A program made the translations under genes and the position numbers. Under the pieces are notes generated by a model that made no database searches, was not told the DNA's origin, and saw only the letters and a program-made list of their open reading frames with translations. Positions 8,771-17,773 of a stretch of 64,000 nucleotides of DNA are shown here, in pieces. Source of the DNA: Vibrio sp. 16 (GTDB taxonomy: Bacteria > Pseudomonadota > Gammaproteobacteria > Enterobacterales > Vibrionaceae); NCBI RefSeq assembly GCF_963681195.1, contig NZ_OY808997.1:2976001-3040000 (forward strand). Reading direction: 5' to 3'. Every line of letters begins with the position of its first letter. Position 1 is the stretch's first letter.

Positions 8771-10669
8771 ATGGCAATCGAAATTAATGTACCTGACATC
8801 GGTGCGGATGAGGTTGAAGTTACTGAGATTCTTGTAAGCGTTGGCGACAAGGTTGAAGAAGAACAGTCTTTGATCACTGTTGAAGGCGACAAAGCTTCTA
8901 TGGAAGTTCCAGCGTCTCAAGCAGGTATTGTTAAAGAAATCAAAGTAACTGAAGGCGATTCTGTTACGACTGGTTCTCTTATCATGATTTTCGAAGCTGA
9001 AGGTGCCGCTGTAGAAGCGGCTCCTGCGGCAGCTCCAGCAGTTGAAGCAGCACCAGTTGCAGCTCCTGCAGCAGCAGAACTTAAAGAAGTTCATGTTCCA
9101 GATATCGGTGGCGACGAAGTAGAAGTTACTGAAATCATGGTTGCAGTGGGCGACAGCATCGAAGAAGAGCAATCTCTTCTGACTGTTGAAGGCGACAAAG
9201 CATCAATGGAAGTTCCAGCCCCCTTCGCTGGTACGGTTAAAGAGATCAAAGTTGCTGCTGGCGATAAAGTAACAACTGGTACTCTAATCATGGTATTCGA
9301 AACTGCAGGTTCAGGCGCAGCAGCGGCTCCAGCAGCAGCTCCAGCAGCAGTAGAAGCTCCAGCGGCACCTGCGGCGGCAGCAGCTGAGAAAGAAGTGAAT
9401 GTTCCTGATATCGGCGGTGACGAAGTTGAAGTTACTGAGATCATGGTAGCGGTTGGCGACACAGTGGAAGAAGAGCAATCTCTAATCACTGTTGAAGGCG
9501 ACAAAGCTTCAATGGAAGTTCCTGCACCATTCGCTGGTACAGTAAAAGCAATCAAGATTGCAGCTGGCGATAAAGTAACGACTGGCTCTCTAATCATGAC
9601 GTTCGTTGTAGAGGGCGCAGCGCCTGCTCCTGTTGCAGCACCTGCACAAGCAGCAGTTCCAGCACCTGCGGCGGCTCCTGCTCCAGCAGCAAAAGCTGAA
9701 GCGGCACCTGCAGCGAACGACTTCCAAGAAAACAACGATTACGCACACGCGTCTCCTGTTGTTCGTCGTCTTGCTCGTGAATTTGGCGTTAACCTATCTA
9801 AGGTTAAAGGTACTGGTCGTAAGAGCCGTATCCTTAAAGAAGACGTTCAGTCTTACGTTAAAGAAGCACTTAAGCGTCTTGAGTCTGGTGCTGCGGCATC
9901 TGGCAAAGGCGGTGACGGCTCTGCTCTTGGTCTTCTACCTTGGCCAAAAGTTGACTTCAGCAAGTTCGGCGAAACTGAAGTTCAGAAGCTTTCTAAGATC
10001 AAGAAGATCTCTGGTGCAAACCTACACCGCAACTGGGTAATGATCCCTCACGTTACACAGTGGGACAACGCAGACATCACTGAGCTAGAAGCATTCCGTA
10101 AAGAGCAGAACGCTATCGAAGCGAAGAAAGACACTGGCATGAAGATCACGCCACTTGTGTTCATCATGAAAGCAGCAGCGAAAGCACTTGAAGCGTTCCC
10201 AGCGTTTAACTCTTCTCTATCTGAAGATGGCGAAAGCATCATTCTGAAGAAATACGTGAACATCGGTATCGCAGTAGATACGCCTAACGGTCTAGTTGTT
10301 CCAGTATTCAAAGATGTGAACAAGAAAGGCATTTACGAGCTATCTGAAGAGCTAATGGCTGTGTCTAAGAAGGCACGTGCTGGTAAGCTAACGGCTGCTG
10401 ACATGCAAGGCGGTTGTTTCACAATCTCTAGCCTTGGCGGCATCGGCGGTACGGCATTTACACCAATCGTAAATGCACCAGAAGTTGGTATCCTGGGTGT
10501 GTCTAAGTCTGAAATGAAGCCAGTGTGGAACGGTAAAGAATTCGAACCACGTCTACAGCTTCCACTGTCTCTATCATACGACCACCGTGTGATTGATGGC
10601 GCGGAAGGTGCTCGCTTCATCACGTTCTTGAACGCAGCGCTATCAGACATTCGTCGTCTAGTTCTTTAA
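8771..10669 (+). CDS. aceF: AceF, dihydrolipoamide acetyltransferase E2 with three lipoyl domains
   Basis: Core of the pyruvate dehydrogenase complex; transfers acetyl groups from lipoyl-lysine to CoA. Three tandem lipoyl domains each carry the [10 protein letters not shown] lipoylation site (about residues 40, 140 and 245), joined by Ala/Pro-rich flexible linkers. A peripheral-subunit-binding domain follows ([20 protein letters not shown], about 327-365), then the catalytic domain ending in the DHRVIDG active-site motif near the C-terminus. 632 residues against 630 in E. coli. AAGG ribosome site 30 nt after aceE. Confidence 0.97.
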   Translation: MAIEINVPDIGADEVEVTEILVSVGDKVEEEQSLITVEGDKASMEVPASQAGIVKEIKVTEGDSVTTGSLIMIFEAEGAAVEAAPAAAPAVEAAPVAAPAAAELKEVHVPDIGGDEVEVTEIMVAVGDSIEEEQSLLTVEGDKASMEVPAPFAGTVKEIKVAAGDKVTTGTLIMVFETAGSGAAAAPAAAPAAVEAPAAPAAAAAEKEVNVPDIGGDEVEVTEIMVAVGDTVEEEQSLITVEGDKASMEVPAPFAGTVKAIKIAAGDKVTTGSLIMTFVVEGAAPAPVAAPAQAAVPAPAAAPAPAAKAEAAPAANDFQENNDYAHASPVVRRLAREFGVNLSKVKGTGRKSRILKEDVQSYVKEALKRLESGAAASGKGGDGSALGLLPWPKVDFSKFGETEVQKLSKIKKISGANLHRNWVMIPHVTQWDNADITELEAFRKEQNAIEAKKDTGMKITPLVFIMKAAAKALEAFPAFNSSLSEDGESIILKKYVNIGIAVDTPNGLVVPVFKDVNKKGIYELSEELMAVSKKARAGKLTAADMQGGCFTISSLGGIGGTAFTPIVNAPEVGILGVSKSEMKPVWNGKEFEPRLQLPLSLSYDHRVIDGAEGARFITFLNAALSDIRRLVL

Positions 10670-10686
10670 TAGAAGTCAGATGATTG

Positions 10687-10711
10687 AGAGGCGGCACATT
10701 TAGCCGCCTCT
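10687..10711 (+). terminator. Hairpin after aceF
   Basis: A 9-bp stem AGAGGCGGC/GCCGCCTCT with a 7-nt loop. It is followed by TACTAATAATAA rather than a run of T, so it looks more like an mRNA-end stabiliser or a weak terminator than a full stop. The 268-bp gap to lpd suggests lpd also has its own promoter. Confidence 0.6.
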
Positions 10712-10937
10712 ACTAATAATAATTACCAAACAATTTGATTGCAGACCTTAGACTCAATAAGGTTTTCTCAAGCGAATTGTTGTCTAGCTCACAGGCTAAA
10801 TTGATTTACTTTTCACACCATTAACATCTCTGTAAACTGATGGCGGTCTGAAAATAACTGTTTAAAACAAACTGACTTGAACATAGTGAATCAATACCCA
10901 CTCAGCCTGTTAGGGATTATGACTACAAGAGGTCAAA

Positions 10938-12365
10938 ATGAGCAAAGAAATTAAAGCCCAAGTAGTAGTACTTGGTGCAGGTCCTGCTGGTTACTCTGCC
11001 GCATTCCGTTGTGCAGACTTAGGTCTAGAAACTGTTCTTATTGAACGTTACAGCACTCTTGGTGGTGTTTGTCTGAACGTGGGTTGTATCCCATCGAAAG
11101 CACTACTACACGTATCTAAAGTTATCGAAGAAGCGAAAGCACTTGCTGAGCACGGCATCGTGTTTGGTGAGCCACAAACTGATATCGACAAGATCCGTAA
11201 GTGGAAAGAAAAAGTTATCAACCAACTAACTGGCGGTCTTGGCGGTATGGCTAAGATGCGTAAAGTTAACGTGGTTAACGGTTTTGGTAAATTTACTGGT
11301 CCTAACACGATTGAAGTGGATGGTGAAGAAGGCAAAACAGTGGTTAACTTTGACAACGCGATCGTTGCAGCGGGCTCTCGTCCAATCAAACTGCCATTTA
11401 TCCCACATGAAGACCCACGTATCTGGGATTCTACTGACGCACTTGAACTGAAAGAAGTTCCTGGAAAACTGCTTATCATGGGCGGTGGTATCATCGGTCT
11501 AGAAATGGGCACGGTTTACCACTCTCTAGGTTCTCAAATCGACGTTGTTGAAATGTTCGACCAAGTTATCCCAGCTGCGGATAAAGATATCGTGAAAGTT
11601 TACACTAAGCGTATCAAGAACAAGTTCAACCTAATGCTTGAAACCAAAGTAACAGCAGTTGAAGCGAAAGAAGACGGTATCTACGTTTCAATGGAAGGCA
11701 AAAAAGCACCAGCAGAAGCTGAGCGCTACGATGCTGTTCTAGTTGCTATCGGTCGTGTACCTAACGGTCAACTTCTTGATGCAGAAAAAGCAGGTCTAGA
11801 AGTCGATGAGCGCGGTTTCATCAACGTTGATAAGCAAATGCGTACTAACGTTCCTCATATCTTTGCTATCGGCGATATCGTTGGTCAACCAATGCTTGCG
11901 CACAAAGGTGTGCATGAAGGTCACGTTGCTGCTGAAGTTATTGCTGGTAAGAAGCACTACTTCGACCCTAAAGTTATTCCTTCAATTGCTTACACAGAGC
12001 CAGAAGTGGCTTGGGTTGGTAAGACAGAGAAAGAAGCGAAAGCTGAAGGCATCAACTACGAAACAGCGACATTCCCATGGGCTGCTTCGGGTCGTGCAAT
12101 CGCATCTGATTGTGCAGATGGTATGACTAAGCTTATCTTCGACAAAGAGACTCATCGCGTAATTGGTGGTGCTATCGTTGGTACTAACGGTGGTGAACTT
12201 CTAGGTGAAATCGGTCTTGCAATCGAGATGGGCTGTGATGCAGAAGATATCGCGCTAACTATCCACGCTCACCCAACTCTACATGAGTCTGTTGGTCTGG
12301 CGGCGGAAGTGTTTGAAGGGACAATCACTGACCTTCCAAACCCGAAAGCGAAAAAGAAAAAGTAA
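10938..12365 (+). CDS. lpd: Lpd, dihydrolipoamide dehydrogenase E3
   Basis: FAD enzyme that reoxidises dihydrolipoyl groups of the pyruvate and 2-oxoglutarate dehydrogenase complexes and the glycine cleavage system, passing electrons to NAD+. N-terminal FAD fold GAGPAGYSAA, redox disulfide in GGVCLNVGCIPSK, NAD-binding fold GGGIIGLEMG, second FAD motif FAIGDIVG, and C-terminal dimer-interface HAHPTLHES with the catalytic His. 475 residues (E. coli 474), ending in a basic KAKKKK tail. Ribosome site AAGAGGT. A long upstream gap after the aceF hairpin suits separate transcription, since E3 serves several complexes. Confidence 0.97.
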   Translation: MSKEIKAQVVVLGAGPAGYSAAFRCADLGLETVLIERYSTLGGVCLNVGCIPSKALLHVSKVIEEAKALAEHGIVFGEPQTDIDKIRKWKEKVINQLTGGLGGMAKMRKVNVVNGFGKFTGPNTIEVDGEEGKTVVNFDNAIVAAGSRPIKLPFIPHEDPRIWDSTDALELKEVPGKLLIMGGGIIGLEMGTVYHSLGSQIDVVEMFDQVIPAADKDIVKVYTKRIKNKFNLMLETKVTAVEAKEDGIYVSMEGKKAPAEAERYDAVLVAIGRVPNGQLLDAEKAGLEVDERGFINVDKQMRTNVPHIFAIGDIVGQPMLAHKGVHEGHVAAEVIAGKKHYFDPKVIPSIAYTEPEVAWVGKTEKEAKAEGINYETATFPWAASGRAIASDCADGMTKLIFDKETHRVIGGAIVGTNGGELLGEIGLAIEMGCDAEDIALTIHAHPTLHESVGLAAEVFEGTITDLPNPKAKKKK

Positions 12366-12386
12366 TTTTTCTTGAAGATTGATAGT

Positions 12387-12417
12387 AAAAAACCGCTGAT
12401 GATTCAGCGGTTTTTTT
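12387..12417 (+). terminator. Terminator after lpd
   Basis: CCGCTGA/TCAGCGG stem with a TGAT loop flanked by A6 and T7: a strong intrinsic terminator. Confidence 0.9.
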
Positions 12418-12430
12418 ATACCTGACAGAA

Positions 12431-12461
12431 ATAAAAAAGCTGATACCTGAGTATCAGCTTT
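12431..12461 (-). terminator. Terminator of the LuxR/HapR-type gene
   Basis: A 10-bp stem AAGCTGATAC/GTATCAGCTT with a 4-nt loop. Reading the minus strand, the stem runs into TTTTTTAT. It lies 20 nt beyond the stop of the minus-strand regulator. Confidence 0.85.
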
Positions 12462-12479
12462 ACCAGTAGTGAGCTTTGA

Positions 12480-13094
12480 TCAGTGGTCACGTTTGTAGAT
12501 GCACAGCATATCCAAGTAACTTTGGGTTAGCTTAGACAGTGCATCTGTGTTTTGTACACGATTTGCTTGTACAAACAGCGAGTAACAAATGCCGTGGAAC
12601 AGTGTCGCAAGATCGGCTGGATCATGCTGGTCACAGACTTCACCACGTTCAATCGCTTTGATAAACATGTTTTGTACTAGAAGCTGATTTGTACGGTTAG
12701 TGGTGACAAACAGTGGCCATACTTCATCGCGCGTTGATGCACTCCACTCAAACCACACTTTTAGCCAGTGGCAATCATTGGCAACTAGGTTCACCATTGC
12801 CGATGTGAGGTTCTCTAGGTTGTCTTTCGCGTGCAGATCTAAATCAATATTGTCCGATAGAAAATTCGAGAACTGACGCACGACATAGTTTAGTACGTCA
12901 TCAACGAGATCTTCACGAGTCGGGAAGTAGTTAAATACGGTTGCGACTGAAACCTGAGCGATTTCAGCAATATCTGCGTGACCTCCACGTCCGATACCAC
13001 GACGAGCAAATACCTCTAGAGAAATCTCCATCAGTTGCTGTTTACGTTTTTGCGGAGACAGACGCGTGCGCGGTCTTTTCGCTATTGAGTCCAT
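12480..13094 (-). CDS. luxR: TetR-family quorum-sensing master regulator, LuxR/HapR/OpaR type
   Basis: High-cell-density master regulator of Vibrio, controlling for example protease, biofilm, motility, secretion and, where present, luminescence genes. It is a TetR protein unrelated to the V. fischeri LuxR. The 204 residues are close to V. harveyi LuxR throughout as I recall it (N-terminus MDSIAKRPRTRLSPQKRKQQ). The helix-turn-helix VSVATVFNYFPTREDL is intact, and the ligand-pocket domain contains HWLKVWFEWSASTRDEVW. Ribosome site AAGGATA. The symbol luxR follows V. harveyi; hapR, opaR, smcR and vanT are names for the same family in other species. Confidence 0.95.
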   Translation of the reverse strand: MDSIAKRPRTRLSPQKRKQQLMEISLEVFARRGIGRGGHADIAEIAQVSVATVFNYFPTREDLVDDVLNYVVRQFSNFLSDNIDLDLHAKDNLENLTSAMVNLVANDCHWLKVWFEWSASTRDEVWPLFVTTNRTNQLLVQNMFIKAIERGEVCDQHDPADLATLFHGICYSLFVQANRVQNTDALSKLTQSYLDMLCIYKRDH

Positions 13095-13102
13095 ATCAAT
13101 AT

Positions 13103-13123
13103 CCTTGCCAATTGAGTTGTTTG
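13103..13123 (-). promoter_or_regulatory. Predicted Qrr sRNA pairing site in the luxR/hapR leader
   Basis: On the minus strand the leader reads CAAACAACTCAATTGGCAAGG, ending at the Shine-Dalgarno. AACAAC and TTGGC are complementary to the conserved Qrr core (GTTGTT and GCCAA, from memory), the known Hfq-dependent target in V. harveyi luxR and V. cholerae hapR. Pairing would hide the ribosome site at low cell density. The coordinates cover all but the first base of that string. Confidence 0.75.
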
Positions 13124-13174
13124 TATTGGGCTTTGCCCTATTTAGTATTTTATTATTTGCCTAGAAGCATAATG

Positions 13175-13203
13175 AGTGTAATGGTGCATATAAAGAAGGT
13201 CAA
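13175..13203 (-). promoter_or_regulatory. Predicted luxR/hapR promoter
   Basis: On the minus strand TTGACC (plus 13198-13203), 17-bp spacer, TACACT (plus 13175-13180). This predicts a start near 13168 and a leader of about 75 nt containing the Qrr site. It lies in the 301-bp divergent gap to hpt, where I see no clear hpt promoter and no further gene. Confidence 0.6.
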
Positions 13204-13395
13204 CGTTTTCAGTACACTTTATAACCACAATTGTTAATATACGTGCGGAACGTCATAGGGTTTAGTTGATGTGTGTGGCTTTTCTGATGCATGAGACTCT
13301 TTCTTTGTTGTTCCGCAATCGTTAAACTAGGCGCTTGAAAACATCAGCTACTATTTCAGAAATGAATGTTAGCCCACGCGATAAATGAGATTGGT

Positions 13396-13926
13396 ATGAA
13401 ACATACAGTAGAAGTAATGATTTCTGAGCAAGAAGTCAGCGAACGAGTGAAAGAGTTAGGCAAACAAATCAGTGAACACTACAAAGGCAGCGAGGATCTT
13501 GTTCTTGTTGGTCTTCTACGTGGTTCATTTGTGTTTATGGCTGATTTGGCTCGTGCGATCGATCTGACTCACCAAGTCGATTTCATGACAGCATCGAGCT
13601 ACGGTAATACCATGGAAAGTTCACGCGATGTTCGTATTCTTAAAGATCTTGATGATGACATCAAAGGCAAAGACGTTTTACTTGTTGAAGATATTATCGA
13701 TACAGGTAATACCTTGAACAAAGTGAAAGAGATCCTGACACTGCGTGAGCCAAAGTCAGTTGAGATTTGTACTCTTTTGGATAAACCATCTCGTAGAGAA
13801 GTGGATGTCGATGTTAAGTGGATTGGCTTCGAAATTCCTGATGAGTTTGTTGTCGGTGTGGGTATCGATTACGCACAAAAATACCGCCATCTACCATACA
13901 TCGGTAAAGTTGTGCCTCAAGAGTAA
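13396..13926 (+). CDS. hpt: Hpt, hypoxanthine phosphoribosyltransferase
   Basis: Purine salvage: converts hypoxanthine (and guanine less well) with PRPP to IMP or GMP in the cytoplasm. The PRPP-binding motif [14 protein letters not shown] is intact, and the rest is close to the E. coli enzyme, including the C-terminal [14 protein letters not shown]. The frame is open from an ATG at 13366, but the family begins MKHTVEVMI at 13396, giving 176 residues against about 178. Divergent from the quorum-sensing regulator; convergent with the carbonic anhydrase gene. Confidence 0.95.
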   Translation: MKHTVEVMISEQEVSERVKELGKQISEHYKGSEDLVLVGLLRGSFVFMADLARAIDLTHQVDFMTASSYGNTMESSRDVRILKDLDDDIKGKDVLLVEDIIDTGNTLNKVKEILTLREPKSVEICTLLDKPSRREVDVDVKWIGFEIPDEFVVGVGIDYAQKYRHLPYIGKVVPQE

Positions 13927-13949
13927 ATCAGTTCAGTAAGACAGATGCA

Positions 13950-13986
13950 AAAACGCCCGTGATATGTTCACGGGCGTTCTTTTTCA
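13950..13986. terminator. Bidirectional terminator between hpt and can
   Basis: An 11-bp stem AACGCCCGTGA/TCACGGGCGTT with a 5-nt loop. T-rich on the plus side (CTTTTTC); on the minus side the stem is followed by TTTGC, so it is best for hpt. Confidence 0.85.
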
Positions 13987-13996
13987 GGCTTGGTAG

Positions 13997-14665
13997 TTAT
14001 CGGCAAAGAAGCTGCTGATCTGGATTGAGAATAGACTCCATCGCTTTTTGATATGAGGTTTCGACACTTTCCCTTGAGCTAGAACGCACCCCCAAGTACT
14101 GCAACTTACCATCGCCAATGCCGTAGACAACGCCATGAATTTCGACGTCTTGGCCGCGCTCCCAAGCATTTTGCATAATCGTTGAGTTCCCCAAGTTATA
14201 CACTTGCTCCGCGACGTTTATCTCTCCGAGCTTATCAGCTTTATCCTCCGGTGCCATGCGATCTAGGTAGTCCCTATGTTTGAAGTACAAATCGCGAATG
14301 TGCAGCAGCCAGTTATTGATCAGCCCCAGTTGTGGGTTATCGATGGCCGCATTGACCCCGCCGCAGCCATAGTGTCCGCAGACGATGATGTGTTTGACCT
14401 TGAGTACGTCAACCGCGTATTGAACAACGGATAAACAGTTAAGGTCGGTATGGATTACCTGATTCGCAACGTTGCGGTGGACGAACAATTCACCAGAATA
14501 AAGCCCCGTTAAACGTTCAGCAGGTACTCGGCTATCAGAACAACCAATCCAGAGGAATCCGGGGTTTTGACCTTCTTCAAGTTTCGTGAAGTATTCTGGT
14601 CGCTCAGCTTTAATTGACTCAGACCATTTCGAGTTATTTTCAAATAGCTGTTTAATTTCCGGCAT
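13997..14665 (-). CDS. can: Beta-class carbonic anhydrase
   Basis: Zinc enzyme interconverting CO2 and bicarbonate, supplying bicarbonate for carboxylases in the cytoplasm. 222 residues, with zinc ligands C42, H98 and C101 and the D44/R46 dyad visible in CSDSRVPAE and CGHYGCGG, the same numbering as E. coli Can. It is the common type II allosteric beta class by sequence. Convergent with hpt and divergent, across 358 bp, from a SulP anion transporter, which suggests a shared bicarbonate role. Confidence 0.94.
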   Translation of the reverse strand: MPEIKQLFENNSKWSESIKAERPEYFTKLEEGQNPGFLWIGCSDSRVPAERLTGLYSGELFVHRNVANQVIHTDLNCLSVVQYAVDVLKVKHIIVCGHYGCGGVNAAIDNPQLGLINNWLLHIRDLYFKHRDYLDRMAPEDKADKLGEINVAEQVYNLGNSTIMQNAWERGQDVEIHGVVYGIGDGKLQYLGVRSSSRESVETSYQKAMESILNPDQQLLCR

Positions 14666-15023
14666 CTCGTTCGCAATCCTTAAAAAATTCTTGCACCACT
14701 ATACACAATGTTACAATTTCGTTCCTATGATAATTGCTCGAAAAGGCACTCATCTGACGTGTTTGAGCGCTAAAAATCATAAACTTAGCACTCATCCTAA
14801 CCAAAGGTTATAAAGTATGAGTTATGAGATGTAATTAACACTTATCTCTACTAGATAACATTTGGTAAAGTGATGAAAATAGCGACATTTCGCAGCAAAT
14901 CGCTAATATTTCTCGTTATGTTTCGCTACAAAAAGAGTGGTTATTGGACTCAATTTTTGAGCCTGTATAGGGTAACCCAGAAAGTAAGGTGTCGTAGCCA
15001 AATTTTAAGCATGGAGCTGAGTT
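14666..15023. other. Divergent control region between carbonic anhydrase and SulP genes
   Basis: No gene seen in these 358 bp. It must hold promoters for both sides. A plausible plus-strand one is TTGGAC at 14944-14949, 16-bp spacer, TATAGG at 14966-14971, with CTCAA/TTGAG dyad symmetry within the spacer. Several short AGCGA/TCGCT repeats lie at about 14880-14932; I cannot assign them. Confidence 0.4.
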
Positions 15024-16694
15024 GTGTTTGGAAGTCGTTTTGAAGATATCAATCTCAAAGGAGATTTGTTTGGTGGTGTGACTACCGCCATCATCTCCTT
15101 ACCATTAGCACTGGCATTTGGTGTCGCCTCAGGAGCTGGCGCTGAAGCCGGGCTTTGGGGAGCCATAATGGTGGGGCTGTTTGCCTCACTTTTTGGTGGC
15201 TCGAATACGTTAATATCCGAGCCTACTGGCCCTATGACGGTGATCATGACTGCCGTTTTAACCAGTATGATGGCGAAGTACCCTGAGACGGGGATGGCAA
15301 TGACGTTCACTGTCGTGATGATGGCAGGTGCGTTTCAGATCTTGCTGGGTACGCTAAAGTTAGGAAAGTACGTAACTTTGATGCCATATAGCGTCATCTC
15401 CGGTTTTATGTCGGGAATTGGCGTGATTCTGATTATTCTCCAATTATCCCCCCTCCTTGGTCACGCTGCCCCTGCTGGCGGTGTAATTGGCACCTTGTCT
15501 GCGTTACCTGATACGGTCGCCAATATGAAATTCAGTGAGCTATTTCTTGGCTTGCTGACTCTCGGGATCTTGTTTTTCTTTCCTAAGCGTTATCGTAAGT
15601 ACGTTCCAGCTCAACTGGTCGCGCTTGTCGCTGTCACACTGCTTTCCGTCATTCTATTTGATACAGACTCGATTCGTCGTATTGGTGAAATCCCGGCGGG
15701 CTTACCTTCACTTGTTGTGCCGCATATTGATGCATCTATGTTCACCGAGATGGTTATTGATGCGCTAGTGCTAGGTACACTTGGTTGTATTGATACCCTG
15801 TTGACGGCAGTTATTGGTGATTCCTTGACGCGTAAAGAGCATGATTCAGACAAAGAGCTTCGTGGCCAAGGCTTAGCGAACATGATTTCAGGCTTGTTTG
15901 GTGCTCTGCCTGGTGCTGGTGCAACTATGGGGACGGTAACAAATATTCAGGTCGGAGCCCGTTCGCCACTTTCTGGTGTTATTCGTGCGTTAATGCTCGC
16001 GTTAGTCGTACTGGTGGCTGGTGGCCTAACAGAGCCTATTCCGATGGCGGTTCTGGCGGGTATTGCGGTTTATGTTGGCTTCAATATTCTTGATTGGAGC
16101 TTTATTCAGCGTGCTCACCGAGTCAGTTTTGCCGGTATGGCGATCATGTACGGCGTGATGCTGCTGACTGTGTTTGTCGATTTGATTGTGGCCGTTGGTT
16201 TGGGGGTATTTATCTCAAACATCATCATCATCGAGCGCTTGAGTCGTGAACAAGCTCGCCAAGTGAAGGCGATCAGTGATGCGGATGAAGATGACGTACC
16301 GCTGTCTGACAGTGAACGCGGCTTGTTAGACATGGCCAATGGTAAAGTACTGTTCTTCTATCTTTCTGGCCCCATGATATTTAGCGTGTCGAAAGCGATT
16401 TCACGTCAGCACACCAGTATTTCTGATTACGAGGTGATGATCCTCGATTTGACCGATGTGCCGATGATCGATGTCACCGTAGGACTCGCCCTAGAAAACG
16501 CCATTAAAGACGCGCAAGATGCTAATTGTGAAGTGTATTTGCTGTGTCCAAATGAGAAAACGCGCCAGCAACTGGAGAAGTTCCATGTGCTTGATTTGGT
16601 ACCTGCTGCCAACACTTATAAATTCCGCTATGAAGCGCTTAAAGCGGCTATTCGTCATGTAGATACAGGTGAAGGTCAGACAGAGCTAGTTTAG
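15024..16694 (+). CDS. SulP (SLC26)-family anion transporter with STAS domain
   Basis: Inner-membrane transporter of the SulP family, whose members move sulfate, bicarbonate or dicarboxylates. The N-terminal signature LPLALAFGVASGAGAEAGLWGA is followed by multiple hydrophobic segments (about 20-405), then a cytoplasmic STAS domain (about 430-545) with the typical ILDLTDVPMIDVTVG strand-loop. 556 residues. The start is GTG with GGAG about 8 nt upstream. The substrate cannot be read from sequence; divergence from a carbonic anhydrase gene favours bicarbonate by analogy with BicA, but sulfate or succinate are possible. Confidence 0.9.
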   Translation: MFGSRFEDINLKGDLFGGVTTAIISLPLALAFGVASGAGAEAGLWGAIMVGLFASLFGGSNTLISEPTGPMTVIMTAVLTSMMAKYPETGMAMTFTVVMMAGAFQILLGTLKLGKYVTLMPYSVISGFMSGIGVILIILQLSPLLGHAAPAGGVIGTLSALPDTVANMKFSELFLGLLTLGILFFFPKRYRKYVPAQLVALVAVTLLSVILFDTDSIRRIGEIPAGLPSLVVPHIDASMFTEMVIDALVLGTLGCIDTLLTAVIGDSLTRKEHDSDKELRGQGLANMISGLFGALPGAGATMGTVTNIQVGARSPLSGVIRALMLALVVLVAGGLTEPIPMAVLAGIAVYVGFNILDWSFIQRAHRVSFAGMAIMYGVMLLTVFVDLIVAVGLGVFISNIIIIERLSREQARQVKAISDADEDDVPLSDSERGLLDMANGKVLFFYLSGPMIFSVSKAISRQHTSISDYEVMILDLTDVPMIDVTVGLALENAIKDAQDANCEVYLLCPNEKTRQQLEKFHVLDLVPAANTYKFRYEALKAAIRHVDTGEGQTELV

Positions 16695-16721
16695 CCGCTA
16701 CTTTTTAGAGAATGTCACTCC

Positions 16722-16753
16722 ACGCCGCAGATGCTTCTGCGGCGTTTTTTTTT
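16722..16753 (+). terminator. Terminator after the SulP gene
   Basis: A 10-bp stem ACGCCGCAGA/TCTGCGGCGT with a TGCT loop followed by an unbroken T run: a strong intrinsic terminator. Confidence 0.92.
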
Positions 16754-16854
16754 GAATAATTTTTATATTTCTAAAATATTCGAAAGGTTTAATTGTAATC
16801 ATCGTTACTCAACGATAAACTAATTTGGTTAATTCAAAGAAACGATAGTTTGTT

Positions 16855-17772
16855 ATGTATGCATTAGAGATTGAACAGCTGCGTAAGACCTACGCAGGTG
16901 GGTTTGAAGCACTGAAAGGCGTCAGCCTAAATGTGGAAAAAGGGGACTTTTACGCACTGCTTGGTCCCAATGGCGCGGGTAAATCGACCACTATTGGCGT
17001 CATCTCCTCTTTGGTCAACAAGACATCAGGTAACGTTAAGGTATTCGGTTTTGATATCGATAGCGATTTAGAACTTGCAAAGCAAAACCTAGGCTTGGTA
17101 CCGCAAGAATTTAATTTCAACCAATTTGAAACGGTGAAACAGATCGTCATGCAGCAAGCGGGCTACTACGGGGTGTCTAAATCACTGGCGGAAGAAAGGG
17201 CTGAAAAGTACTTAACTAAACTCGATTTGTGGGAAAAGCGTAACGAACGTGCAAGAAATTTATCTGGAGGAATGAAGCGCCGTTTGATGATTGCTCGAGC
17301 GCTGATGCATGAGCCGCAACTACTGATTTTGGATGAGCCGACCGCAGGGGTGGATATCGAGCTGCGTCGTTCAATGTGGGAGTTCCTTAAAGAAATTAAC
17401 TCTGAGCAAGGGATTACCATCATACTCACCACTCACTATTTAGAAGAGGCGGAGATGTTGTGTCGCAACATCGGCATCATCAGCAAGGGTGAGCTGATCG
17501 AAAACACCACCATGAAAAGTCTGCTTAACAAACTGCAGGTGGAGACCTTTATTCTTGATTTGGAAGATGGTGCCCCTGAACCAAGACTCGAGGGTGTCAA
17601 CAAGCAGCAGTTTAGTGCGGGCTCGTTAGAGATTGAAATTGATAAAAAACAAGGGCTTAACGGTATTTTTGCTCAGTTGACCGAACAAGGGGTGAAGGTG
17701 TTATCAATGCGCAATAAGGCCAACCGATTGGAAGAGCTGTTCGTTAGCATTGTGAGAGAGGGGAGCGAATAA
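16855..17772 (+). CDS. yadG: YadG-type ABC exporter ATPase
   Basis: ATPase of a two-component ABC-2 exporter of unknown substrate. Walker A GPNGAGKST, signature LSGGMKRR and Walker B LLILDEPTAGVD are intact, followed by the H-loop TTHYLEEAE. 305 residues, closely matching E. coli YadG (308) including the C-terminal MRNKANRLEELFVS. The permease gene yadH begins 1 nt after its stop, so the two are co-translated. ABC-2 exporters carry drugs, lipids or polysaccharides; nothing here decides which. Confidence 0.93.
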   Translation: MYALEIEQLRKTYAGGFEALKGVSLNVEKGDFYALLGPNGAGKSTTIGVISSLVNKTSGNVKVFGFDIDSDLELAKQNLGLVPQEFNFNQFETVKQIVMQQAGYYGVSKSLAEERAEKYLTKLDLWEKRNERARNLSGGMKRRLMIARALMHEPQLLILDEPTAGVDIELRRSMWEFLKEINSEQGITIILTTHYLEEAEMLCRNIGIISKGELIENTTMKSLLNKLQVETFILDLEDGAPEPRLEGVNKQQFSAGSLEIEIDKKQGLNGIFAQLTEQGVKVLSMRNKANRLEELFVSIVREGSE

Positions 17773-17773
17773 C

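Noticed and set aside
8771..9700. CRISPR or tandem-repeat array
   Set aside because: The repeats are in-frame lipoyl domains of AceF, with about 100-codon periodicity.
9091..9735. 214-codon minus-strand frame inside aceF
   Set aside because: An antisense shadow created by the Ala/Pro/Glu-rich repeats of aceF; composition is Ala/Ser/Thr-rich without a domain, and the plus-strand gene is certain.
12480..13094. Calling this gene a LuxR-type autoinducer receptor
   Set aside because: It is a TetR protein of the V. harveyi LuxR family, not the V. fischeri LuxR acyl-homoserine-lactone receptor.
13141..13200. LuxR/HapR autorepression site near its own promoter
   Set aside because: AT-rich TATTTTATTATTTG resembles half of the known motif, but the second half is missing, so it is not claimed.
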